From the NCBI GenBank assembly GCA_035041965.1, contig JAPYMA010000023.1, forward strand, positions 1-64,000: DNA of 64,000 bases, written 5' to 3'. Both the position numbers and the translations under genes were made by a program. The notes under the pieces are model-generated. The model saw only the letters and a program-made list of their open reading frames with translations, was not told the origin of the DNA and did no database searches. This document shows, in pieces, positions 37,131-46,649 of the stretch (the first letter of the stretch is position 1; each line of letters begins with the position of its first letter). This DNA comes from Anisakis pegreffii (taxonomy: Eukaryota > Nematoda > Chromadorea > Rhabditida > Anisakidae).

Positions 37131-38880
37131 ATGAACGATTCATGTAAAAATGAGAACAGTCTGTCAGCATGATAGGATACTAGAGCAACTGTGACATGCA
37201 TCGGTACACTGAAATGGGCTTGCTTCTGGAGAAATGTGATTTTTAAGTTAGCACGTAAGAGTTGCATCTTGTGTTCCAGTTGTAATGCTCTGATTGATCA
37301 CCATAGACACAAACATTCAAAACGAACTAGAGAGAGCATCGTGCAAATGGTCCAAAGTACTGCAGAAATTGAGGTGTTCGTGTGAAACTGGGCATGGTCG
37401 GTGAACAATTTATATATCTAGTGATTCTACAGAATTTGGAAAATCCAGTGGTGTAAGGAAAATTGCAAGCCTATGGGAAAATCTGAGAGTGAAGATTAGT
37501 TCTGAGTGTTCTTTCTGTTATTCCCGTCGTGATGCATTGGTTTGTCGACACATATACGATGAGCTGACATGCGGCACTATGTGTAATCACCTGGATGATA
37601 TTGCATGATACTTCTTCAAAAACCGAAGTTTTCGAGCGGCAATGGGAACAGTCTGGCAGCAAGATAGATGCTTCTCTGACTCTAGTAACATACCTATTTC
37701 TTCACGCCAATCGATCGAGCTGAGTCTCTGGATTCAGGAAAATATACACTTTGTCGGGCGATTTTGCTTAGTTCAGGAGATATAGCCATTTAATTAAAGC
37801 TATCTCAACTAGCACTGAGATGCTCATTGATATGCATTTGATCGCAACAGATCAATAGACATTATACATTGGTATAAAAATATAGGTTTGATACATTCAA
37901 GCCTATCGTCTTCTCAGGTTTGCCCGGTGACATATTGACTTTTATACATCATTCGATCCACGGCAATCTCTGCTTTCTGAAAATGAAAAGTTCGTCGGAA
38001 AATTTCGCCTTCAAGAGAAGATATTGTTATTTTCCTGATGTTACAGGGGTTAGTTCATTCAAGTCTACCGTACCCTCATCTTTGACCAGTAACATATCAA
38101 TTTCTTCACGCCAATCGATCAAGCAGAATCTCTGGATTCAGGATAGTAAATGTTTTGTCGTGCGATTCTGCTTAGTTGAGGAGATATAGCCATTTAATTA
38201 ATGCTATCTCAACTAGCACTGAGGTGCCTATTGATATGCATTTCATCGCAATAAATCAGTAGATATTATACATTAGTATAATAATCTAGGTTTGTTGCAT
38301 TCAAGCCTACTGTCTTCTCAGGTTTGCCAGGTGACCCTAGAGGACTTGTGAAATGTACCAGTGCAGTGAAATGCGCATGCTTCTTGGCAAATGTGATAAT
38401 TAATAGTAAGTCAGTTTGCAAGGGTTGCGTCTTGTGTTCCAGTTATAAGGCATTGATTGATCGACGCATTTATATGAACAGCGGACATGAGGGACGTTGT
38501 GAAATATCCCGTCTTGTTAAGATGATTTGAGAAATTGACGTTTTTGTGTGAATATGAGTAGAATCTATCAGCAAGATAGGTACTTTTCTGACACTGCAGG
38601 ACTTGGGAAATACGATGGTATAATGCAGCGAGCATGTTTCTGAGAAGACGTGAGAACAAAATTAATTTGAATCCGTTGCGTCTGATTTTCCTATCAAAAA
38701 GCATTGATTGAGCAACACAGTTACTGACGATACAAATTAATTGTACGGTGGAATCGCTCCGGTGGATTAACAGTTTTCTGATATTAGAGAACAGGATAAG
38801 TGCAATGGTCCATTGAAATATGCATGGTGATGCTGGGAAGTTGATCTGGTTTTTTTTATACAGTTGAAGGTTCATCAGGT
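37130..38880. repeat. Array of R1 and a second repeat family (R2)
   Basis: R1 units recur near 37723, 37965 and 38128 ('tctctggattcaggaaaata' type, 'gaggagatatagccattta', 'ttctcaggtttgcc'). R2 units ('cttgtgttccagtt...gattgatc') lie near 37266 and 38430, a diverged one near 38660, and an inverted one within 37480-37690. Open frames here are repeat translations. The copies are more diverged than the 1-115 / 9351-9470 pair. Confidence 0.6.
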
Positions 38881-40242
38881 ATCAGCTAAGCTGAGTTGAC
38901 CAAATGAGCCTTACATTCGTGTTGTAGAGCCATTGTTATCTCGGTAGATAGAGTTTCAAATTGATAGTGTTTTGATGAATAAATATTGATTCACGAATGT
39001 TTTGACAATTATCATTATTTTATCAGTTGCACTGCACTTCAGTCCATTCAATTCGATGTTAAACTCAACTCCAGCTCTTCCAACATTGTATCAAACATTC
39101 ACATGTTTTTTAGCTGACATAGCTTACCGAAAGGAATCGAAGAACAAGATAAGCATGGCATCCCTATTGTTGTGAAGATAAAAAGTTGTGTCTGTGAGTC
39201 AATCGGAACATCAAATCTCGGTTTTATGCTTGATCACGTTGCTCTATATTGCGGTCACATTAGGCACGATGTTGGTCAATTATCATTCATTTCATCCTCA
39301 CTCAATTAGTTTTATTACTGTGTTCACTTTTATCATCGACAATGTCCTGAAAATTTTGGTTGGGTTTGCGCGAAAGGTAGGAACGAGAACGCAACTTTGA
39401 ACTGCAACCTTCTAGAATGCTACAACTGTCTTTTGTGGTCTTGCAGAGTGCACACTTATTGCTAATTTACCATTGTACTGTGTCATTGAGACAGATTTGT
39501 TTGCTCGTCTTTTGACAGTTGCAGGCAGTATCATATAAGAAGGATTGAAACGTAGATTTCTTGATGATCAGGTACTTCTTAGATTACCAAACACATACTC
39601 ATCGTGTAATCTTCACAATACAAATGTTTTGATCACATTACTATGAATTTCGCACAGTTTGATCATACACAGTTGCGTTCATCTCTAATGCACAGACTTT
39701 CGAAGGCTATCGCATTCTGTGTGTGCTTTATTATTTACGTATATTTTCATGTGTTTCTTCTGTGTTTTTATTCATTTTCTGCGTTTTTTGGCTATTGCAT
39801 GCAGTTGTCTGTATATGTTTTTAGTACAGATGCATTATCGTAGTTTGTTGTTCACTTCATTTTTATTATTGGCATTTGTTGTATTAATTATTCAAAACAT
39901 TATTTTGTTGACAATGGAATGTTCTTGAATGGGATTTATTTTGGCCATCATTTCATGGTGCTTTAATCGTTGGTCATATCTACGGCTCGATTTGCTTACC
40001 TTGAAGCTGGATAAAGTCTTTTTCCAAAATATTATTGTTGCATTTGTTTTCGAACTCAGTGTTAGGACTATTAGAAAAACTTGCTAGTGTTATTAGCCGA
40101 CTTGTCATTGTTGCTATGAATCTATTTGCTGAATCGGAAATACATGTGACTTTCCTGACTAACTGATATTACGTTTCGTTGCGATTGTATTAACTGTTCC
40201 CGTTCTTTGTAAGATTTATTTAAATGATGCATTTATTTCCAG
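38881..40242. other. T-rich stretch, no supported gene
   Basis: Several hydrophobic open frames (39188-39400, 39643-39928) result from T-rich composition; I see no supporting splice structure. It may hold the unidentified 5' exons of the gene at 40243-41248. Confidence 0.4.
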
Positions 40243-41248
40243 CGGTTTTTTCCTTGGGTAATGTTGAGGGCACGGACACCGACCAATTCGGCCGGATTAA
40301 AATTAACTACGGTCTGTTCGTTTGCAACATTGGTCTTAGTTTTTCGCATCGATCAGTATGGATCAAGTGCTCTTCAACACGTAAATTACAGTGAGTGTTC
40401 CACTGTCTAAATTGTTTTACGTTATCATTATTCTGAAATTTGTTTTATATTATTGTATGAGTTAAATATATCAAAGAAAACGAGTATTCTTACAGCGTTC
40501 ATTGTTTTAGTTCATTTCGGCAGTGTGTTATTAATTCCTTCGGTTATCGTTCTTTATTTTAGGACAATCTGAGAACTTGAAAGCCTCTGAAGGCATTACG
40601 AACGGTATAGCCTTGGTGTCCTCCAACCATACAGTGGCCTCAGTGGCTCGTTCAACGCAATTCGTCATGTTTGCTGCAAAAAATTGGACACTTCTCGTGA
40701 GTATTCCCCATTCATTATTCTTTTCATTTCAAATTCTCATACCATTTCCTTAGTGATTGAACGTCGACTTTTAGTATGTTTTATTCTTAGACAGCGGCTA
40801 TACCGGCTCAAACATTACTACTTGTAATGTTCAAGTTTTGATGTGATGTTTTAGGGATTGATTCGTTTGCGTTGTAGTGGAATATTCAATTCCATAAGAA
40901 AAGTTTAGTTAGTATACGATGATTGTTGGGTTTTATTGCGTGTAGTGACACTGTCAGTGCTGTGATTCACTTATTTCAGATCAATTTTGGTGATAAAATG
41001 GTCTTCGAGCTCAACAATGCCAGAATGGTTTCAGTAATCATTCAAAATGAAATGTGTCTACTAACCGTGGGTAACGGCTCAGGTTCCACGGATGTTTATT
41101 GCTGTACTCTACATTGGCGTAAGGACCAGATAATCAACATTTTAAAAAGTGACGCAATTGGTGCCATTGTTACGTGAGTATCCTACTTCAATTACTTCTT
41201 TTTTATTAGTTTCCATTTTCTTTCAGGGCCACACATACTCTCGCTTGA
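40243..41248 (+). CDS. Unrecognised spliced gene, 3' exons
   Basis: Four exons join in phase: 40243-40380 (enters in phase 1), 40563-40696, 40980-41173 and 41227-41248 (TGA). An AATAAA follows at ~41261. The partial product is ~162 aa with no domain I recognise. It reads VFSLGNVEGTDTDQFGRIKI early, has Cys residues spaced in the first and third exons, and carries N-x-T sites (NHT, NWT) that would suit a secreted or extracellular protein. The 5' exon or exons, and so the start, are not found. The frame of each exon was chosen because only it is open and because the phases match. That consistency, not homology, is the evidence for a real gene. Confidence 0.5.
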
Positions 41249-41249
41249 A

Positions 41250-41980
41250 GTGGGAGGCAATAAAGTTTGACGCACTACTTCCCCCAAAAAATATGTGTTG
41301 GAGCAAACTGCCACAAGTAGAAACCTGCTGCAGTTGATTGAGATCAAGCTTGTGTCTGAGCTTATCTTTCCTGCAGGGTTACATTCATTATTACAGTAAT
41401 CAGTTTGCGTAAGATTCAATGTATTTTCAGATTTGAAGTGCAAGAAAGGGTGATGAAGGTTTTCACCCTCGTGAAAAATGGAATCGAAATATTTCGACCA
41501 CTGATGATGTGGTCAATGCTAGTATGGACACTATCAACTGAACAAAACAGCTGACTCGATCGGGCGATTGCAGATGCCTCATAACTTCTGGTGAGCATTT
41601 TGTGTCGATTTCTTTTGAATCGTCGAGTTTATTTGTTTGGCATTTTGATGTTTTCAAATATTTGTAATGTATTGTGATGAGTGAACAATGAGCGATGATT
41701 TGGTAAAGGATAGAGAAGTTTTGTGAATTGGTGTGGAGACCATCATGGATCGTTATTTTGGGCTCAGATTGAATTTTGGGGAATAAAAAATGGAATAATT
41801 TTGGGAAAAAATGAAAAGAGAGGAGGGATGCGTATTTCTATTGAAGGGAATACTTGGTGTAGTTGTTGTATTAAGTGATTGTTCAACGTGATTATTTCAT
41901 TCGCATTTTGCAGATTATTTCATCGGTAAATCAAGTTGAACCCAACGGAATGGTCCAATCAAATGGTTCGCAGTGAAGCG
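41250..41980. other. No supported gene
   Basis: 3' flank of the preceding gene. A small hairpin (AGGGTGA ... TTTCACCCT) lies near 41447-41468. No other feature. Confidence 0.35.
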
Positions 41981-41988
41981 GACATAGC

Positions 41989-42097
41989 AACAGGCCACAA
42001 GCGGCACTGTTATAAATGGGCCACGAAGCGCCATCAATCCGAATGGGCTACGAAGTGCCCTCAACACAAATATTTATATGGGTCACAAGCGACCCAT
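41989..42097 (+). repeat. Four mini-hairpins with shared loop and changing stems
   Basis: 41989-42011, 42016-42033, 42045-42060 and 42078-42097 each fold into a short hairpin around an ACRARG-like loop (acaagc, acgaag, acgaag, acaagc). The stems differ but stay paired: GCC/GGC, ATGG-GC/GC-CCAT, GGGC/GCCC and ATGGGTC/GACCCAT. Spacing is ~27-35 nt. No protein frame explains this. Confidence 0.5.
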
Positions 42098-42099
42098 TT

Positions 42100-42930
42100 G
42101 GTGTTTCGTTTTTTTGAATTTCATTACGTAGTGAAAATTGTTTTCGTTTTTAATCTTTGTTTGCAACAAAAGTTACTTATTATTATTCCTATGGTTTGTT
42201 GTCATTAGATGTTTCAGAAATGTTATTTGACTATTGTTTTCAGGATTTATGTGTTGTTATTGTGTTTTTTATGTTTTTAATGACAGTTTGTTTTTTTTTG
42301 AATTGTAATGACAGTTTGATTTCGATGATGATGGCGATGATATATATTATGTTTAATTATTGCTTTTCATATTTTTCATAATAGTGATGGCTCCTATTAT
42401 TAATGTTGTGATGACGATATGTTATTGTTTTTTATTTATCTGCTATTAGTTGGTTTTTTATGATTTTGATGGTTGTTATTTTTAATTTTGTGATGATGAT
42501 GTGTTATTGTTTATATTATTGTGGATGTTTTCATGGTCTTTTTGAATGTTTATAATGTGAATGTTTACGATTTTTGCATTGCTTTTTCATGCGTTTTGTG
42601 TTGTCAATTTACCACTTTTTTATGTTGGTTTATGCTATTTATGTTTTTTGTTTTGGTTTATATTAATGCGTTTTCATGAATTGTCAATGTTAATGCCTCG
42701 TTGTTATTGTGTTTTTCATGTTTTTATTGACAGTTTTTTTTGTCGCATAAATTTCGTTGGAATGTCGCGTGTTGTGTTACGTTTATATAGTCAAAATGTT
42801 GCTCTTTTTGAATTGTTGTATTTGATTGTTTTATTTTTTGAAGGATGTTTCGCGTTTTCACGTTTGTGTTTCTTTTGTTTGCGCGCAGTTTTTAATGTTT
42901 ATAATAATACTATATTATTGTTGTTGTTAT
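42100..42930 (+). repeat. T/G-rich low-complexity stretch
   Basis: Strong T+G bias with tgatgatga- and ttattgtt-like words. The hydrophobic open frames at 42157-42381 and 42561-42950 come from this composition. A similar, reverse-complement (A/C-rich) composition occurs at 59.3-60.25 kb. Confidence 0.5.
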
Positions 42931-42931
42931 C

Positions 42932-42981
42932 GTTTATAGCTTATATCTGACATGCGTAAGGCAGGAGTATAAGCTATAAAC
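42932..42981 (+). ncRNA. Candidate RNA hairpin (14-bp perfect stem)
   Basis: GTTTATAGCTTATA (42932-42945) pairs perfectly with TATAAGCTATAAAC (42968-42981), with a 22-nt loop closed further by CTG/CAG. It is the first of several hairpins in the next 900 bases. Length (~50 nt) and stem are precursor-like, but I cannot call a microRNA from this alone. Confidence 0.35.
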
Positions 42982-43132
42982 CTTGCGAATTTTTTTCGCT
43001 TTGAATGTGCTAGTTTTTTAATGTTATATTAGCATTTTTATGTGCTATTCTAAGACAGCATTTATTGCCATTGTCTAGGTTTTCATACGACTCATCTTTG
43101 TAGTTGTAACTGGTTCAAGTTTAGATTGGGTG

Positions 43133-43166
43133 TTTTTTGCATCATCGTGAGGAATGGTGCAAAAAA
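43133..43166 (+). ncRNA. Candidate RNA hairpin
   Basis: TTTTTTGCATCAT (43133-43145) pairs with ATGGTGCAAAAAA (43154-43166), 12 of 13 positions. GTG (43130-43132) and CAC (43171-43173) can extend the stem. Confidence 0.3.
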
Positions 43167-43270
43167 TATTCACATTTAAAAATTGTCATATGTTTTTTTC
43201 AAAGAATCGTTCCGAAATTTATGACATCCAAATTTTGTAAAACTGAAATTGATTTCGATTGAGTTGACGG

Positions 43271-43327
43271 ACCCCTTCTGTAGGGGTGCATCTCTTTAGA
43301 GGTCGCAGTTATGGCGTCTCTAAAGAG
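43271..43327 (+). ncRNA. Two adjacent small hairpins
   Basis: ACCCC/GGGGT (43271-43287) is followed by CTCTTTAGAG (43292-43301) pairing perfectly with CTCTAAAGAG (43318-43327). The second left arm shares TCTCTTTAGAG with the stem-loop array at 51260-51487. Confidence 0.3.
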
Positions 43328-43415
43328 CTTATGTAGTTCGTTCTTTTTTATTGGTTTTGTTATCAAGTTTTAATAATTTGCCATAATATATATTCAATCA
43401 ATATGTGGATGTATA

Positions 43416-43494
43416 ATCAAATAAGGGGTAATGTATGTGGTTATGTCCTAGACATAATCACATTCACCCGGCATTACCCCTTATTTAGTTTGAT
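43416..43494 (+). ncRNA. Structured RNA candidate A: stem, 10-nt internal loop, stem, triloop
   Basis: The outer stem is 15 bp and perfect (43419-43433 with 43472-43486). The inner stem is 11 bp (43437-43447 with 43451-43461, one G-U). The terminal loop is CTA (43448-43450). The internal loop is asymmetric: TAT on the 5' side and ATTCACCCGG (43462-43471) on the 3' side. The same architecture and the identical 10-nt loop recur at 43717-43782 with different stem sequences. The large one-sided loop makes a standard microRNA precursor less likely. Confidence 0.55.
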
Positions 43495-43531
43495 ATCTTT
43501 AATGTTAATACTGAAATGTTCATTATGATAA

Positions 43532-43667
43532 CCCCATCGTAAGGGTGTAATATCATGCCATAGTTGCGATCCTCCTGTGGGAGGATTTTAATATGAAATT
43601 CAAATTACTAGCTCTTTTGATGAGCTAGAGTTTATTATGAATAGCCACAGTGCCCTTACGATGCGGG
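43532..43667 (+). ncRNA. Multi-branched inverted repeat
   Basis: CATCGTAAGGG (43535-43545) pairs perfectly with CCCTTACGATG (43653-43663), extended by CCC/GGG past a bulged base. The enclosed ~107 nt contain ATCCTCC/GGAGGAT (43569-43586, 4-nt loop) and CTAGCTC/GAGCTAG (43608-43628). Together they would form a closed multi-branch fold. Confidence 0.4.
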
Positions 43668-43716
43668 AGGAATGTTGTTCAGTGCTAGTTGTAGTCATGA
43701 TGATAGGAATGAAGTT

Positions 43717-43782
43717 CTATAGGAGGACAGTGCATGACTGTTTCATAGAAGCAGTCATTCACCCGGCACTGTTCTCTTATAG
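43717..43782 (+). ncRNA. Structured RNA candidate B, twin of 43416-43494
   Basis: The outer stem is 16 bp with two G-U pairs (43717-43732 with 43767-43782). The inner stem is 9 bp with one G-U (43736-43744 with 43748-43756). The triloop is ATA (43745-43747). The internal loop is CAT opposite ATTCACCCGG (43757-43766). Stems differ from candidate A at most positions yet remain paired, which is compensatory change. The two lie ~0.3 kb apart on the same strand. Confidence 0.55.
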
Positions 43783-43964
43783 TTATCAAAGTTTCATTAT
43801 TCTTTGGATTCGAGCAATTTTTCAATCGTTTGTTCAGTCATTGTGAAATTTGAATTGTTTGAAATTTGTTGAAATTGAAATTCATCATGAAATTGAAATT
43901 TTGAATTCATTGTTCAAAGTTTTGCTTCATTGTTTTATTGTTATTTCAGTGTTTATTTGTAATC

Positions 43965-44098
43965 TAGTGTTGTGCGGGGAGAGAAAAAAGGCCGGGGCGG
44001 GGAGAGTCCCCGAAAGTGGCCGTCGCTTGAAAATGTTCGGAGACGGGACGGAGATTCGAGAACGGGGACTCGAATTCGGGGACTCCCGCACAACACTA
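43965..44098. mobile_element. 134-bp hAT-like MITE
   Basis: Termini TAGTGTTGTGCGGG and CCCGCACAACACTA are perfect inverted repeats of 14 bp. The flanks TTGTAATC (43957-43964) and TTGCAATC (44099-44106) agree at 7 of 8, fitting an 8-bp hAT target duplication. The interior is G-rich and non-coding. Confidence 0.8.
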
Positions 44099-44106
44099 TT
44101 GCAATC

Positions 44107-45340
44107 ATCTATAAAACCATACATATGATATGAAAACGTCATAAAAACTTCCGTAAATTCTAAAGTGTGCCTATTTTGTTTCAGTTCTATTCTGGTCTAA
44201 TGGACAGAGGATCATTTCCTTTGTGTTTGATCAATTTTCTCCATTCTTTTCTGTTTTTTATTTTTTGCGTTGCATTTGAATTACTCCTGATGTACATACC
44301 TGAGTAACTTTGAATTATTCATTTTTGATCATCTAGTGGAGTGAGAAGCGTAAACACCACCGATGTTAAGAGGTTTTTATGAGTAAAGTTATTTTGAGAA
44401 TTGGCGAGGATTCTTGGAGATTCCTGTCGAGAGGTTTCTTTAGAGAATGTTAACTCAATTTTCACAATCTTTCATGGCACTTATATTTTTGGAATTAAAG
44501 TTCAGTTCGATTACTGCAAGTGGACAGCGGCAGTTGTATAATATTTTGGTGTTGGTGGAGAAATGTGAATGGTGAAGGAGAAAATTTGAGATCATTTTTT
44601 GGATATATTAACTTTTATGAGATTGCATAGTACCTGTAAAATGGCTAATTCCGTTCTCACTGCTGCATGTTTATATTGGCACATCCCTAATTACATGTGC
44701 ACACAGTTTATCATCTATTCACTTCGTGCAACAGTGAATTGTCAGACTGTTGAGAGTGTATAGTACACGTAACAATGTGATGCTGTGGCGAATTGTCCGT
44801 ATAACATTTATTTCGTTAATGCTTACACTGTTACATACACAGTGATGATGGCAGGCAGCTGAATATGAATCTTATTCGCAACATATTTTCAGTTTCTCAA
44901 ATTAATTTTTATGTTATTGATAATTTAATATGATACATTTATGCTTGGATTATTCAACAGGTAATCGAGAATTCGACGTTAAATTCAGATATGAAGAAGT
45001 AGAAATTGAATCATATAATGATTAGCAGAAAATTTTCGGAAAGATGGGTCGGTTCTTTGGTATTTTTGCTACATTTCCTTTCTTATCCTCGCTCAAGGTT
45101 CTTTTAACCATTTCTGAATACTCATTAGTATGAAAAGGTCTTTATGTTACGCATTGTGCGTCACTGAGAATTCAAGTTGTATTCTTTGTATGTTTTTGTT
45201 ACATTTCATACGCTGATCGGCACATGAAACTATATGAATCTATCAATTTCGAGTCGTGAAAATGTTTGCAAATGAGTAAATGGTAACCAATTTCGAGTCA
45301 TGCAGTTAAAGGCACGGATTAACAACAACAAATTCGTGGC
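44107..45340. other. No supported gene
   Basis: AT-rich with T bias. No open frame, splice chain, repeat or structure that I can defend. Confidence 0.4.
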
Positions 45341-45359
45341 TAGCTTAAACTCTATCTTT

Positions 45360-45600
45360 AACTCAGCCACGAAGGGTTACCATAAACCCCGAGTGCCGGT
45401 CCCAAGCCCGGATAAATGAGGAGGGTTGCGTCAGGAGATGGCAATCCGGCGTAAAAGTGGCAATGCCGAAGCGAGAGACAATCGGGCGGAGTTCAACAAC
45501 AAACGCAGATGACGAGTAGGAGCGTGCAGATTGCCGACAAAATTATGCGACGAGCAACCGACTGGAGTGAAACGTTAACGGAGGACGAACGAGTATTCAG
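45360..45600 (+). mobile_element. Non-LTR (RTE-like) retrotransposon-derived segment
   Basis: This GC-richer patch contains 'aagcccggataaatg' and 'gagggttgcgtcaggag' followed by 'atccggcgtaaaa'. I associate this phrase with RTE-type LINE sequences in many animal genomes; that is memory of a motif, not a search result. A short open frame (MRRATDWSETLTEDERVF) runs to a GTCATT donor-like site at 45600. The G-rich sequence to ~46.6 kb may belong to the same insertion. Confidence 0.4.
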
Positions 45601-46315
45601 GTCATTTTTTGTATTTGATTATTCATTCAATACTTCTTTCGTTTTTGTGGGGTTTCTGCATGGTGTATTGCTTTGCCTCCCCCAGTAAGGACGAAAGGGT
45701 GCGGTGTGCTATTATCCACATTTTATCTTGAGGTCTTTCTGGTTTTTAGGTCCATAAAAATAACCTAGGTGCTCCGATAGTTAGGTGGGATTAGGGTGGA
45801 TAGACAGGAGTTGACTTATTGAATGGGCAGGCTTAGGTGTAATTTGTAGGTCGGGGGAGAGTTTAGTGTAGAGAGTTAGGGAGGAATGGTCAGTTATTAG
45901 GCTTAAAGTGGTTGGGTAGAATTAGGGGGATTCAGCTACTTGACACAGTAACGACAGATGCCTACTCCGCTGTTGCATTGGGGTTATTCCTAGTTATAAG
46001 CACCTAACTGTTGAGTCATAACTTGTAGTCAACCCGTCATTTGAACTGTGATGGATTGATTTTTGCATTGAGTTCGAAGGGTATTTAGTTACCTATCACT
46101 CCTCCCATACCCTACCCTGTGGGTAACAGTTTAACTTGACCTTGTGTAGTTATTAGGGTTGCTATCTTTTGAAAATGTGCTTAGGGAGTTGTATGTGGAT
46201 GTTTCGAGTGACGTTAGTTTTAGTTATGCGAAAACAATGTGTTCTATTTGGGGTTGATTTGAGTGGATAGGAATGGAATCAGAGATGAGAGGATGAGAGG
46301 ATAAGATAATGGCCC

Positions 46316-46438
46316 AAGCATCACGTACCACCATAACCACGGGTGAGGTTATGGTGGTGAAGTGCGTAAGCCATTTTATGACTGAGATAAGCATCATGTA
46401 CCGCCAAGTCTTCGGGTGGGACTTGGTTGGTGAAGTGC
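46316..46438 (+). repeat. Two hairpins, 73-nt period, conserved CGGGTG loop
   Basis: Both units begin AAGCATCAYGTACC (46316, 46389) and end GGTGAAGTGC. Unit 1 has a perfect 12-bp stem (46327-46338 with 46347-46358) and loop ACGGGTGA. Unit 2 has CCAAGTC/GACTTGG (46404-46410 with 46420-46426) plus ACC/GGT, and loop TTCGGGTGG. The framework and loop are conserved; the stem differs but stays paired. Confidence 0.5.
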
Positions 46439-46649
46439 TTCCGAAGCCTTTGAATGGCTTCCAGTAGGGGGATAGGTTAGGTTAGGATTGGGGAGGGAGG
46501 TAGGGAAATAGAGCACATTGTCTAGTATAACTTCAGCTAACGTTACTCGAAACAGCTTCATATAGCTCTCTAAGTATGCTTCCAAAAGGTATCGACTCTT
46601 CTAGCTGCATAAGGTTATGTTAGACTGTTACTTATGGGGAATAGGGCGT

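Noticed and set aside
43416..43782. Calling the twin hairpins members of the miR-35 or miR-51 families
   Set aside because: CACCCGG and its complement share only a few bases with those mature sequences and not the seed; the 10-nt one-sided loop is unlike a usual precursor.
46440..46500. Telomere-like 'taggttaggttagg' run
   Set aside because: Only two or three imperfect repeats, and nematode telomeres usually use TTAGGC; chance G-rich sequence is more likely.
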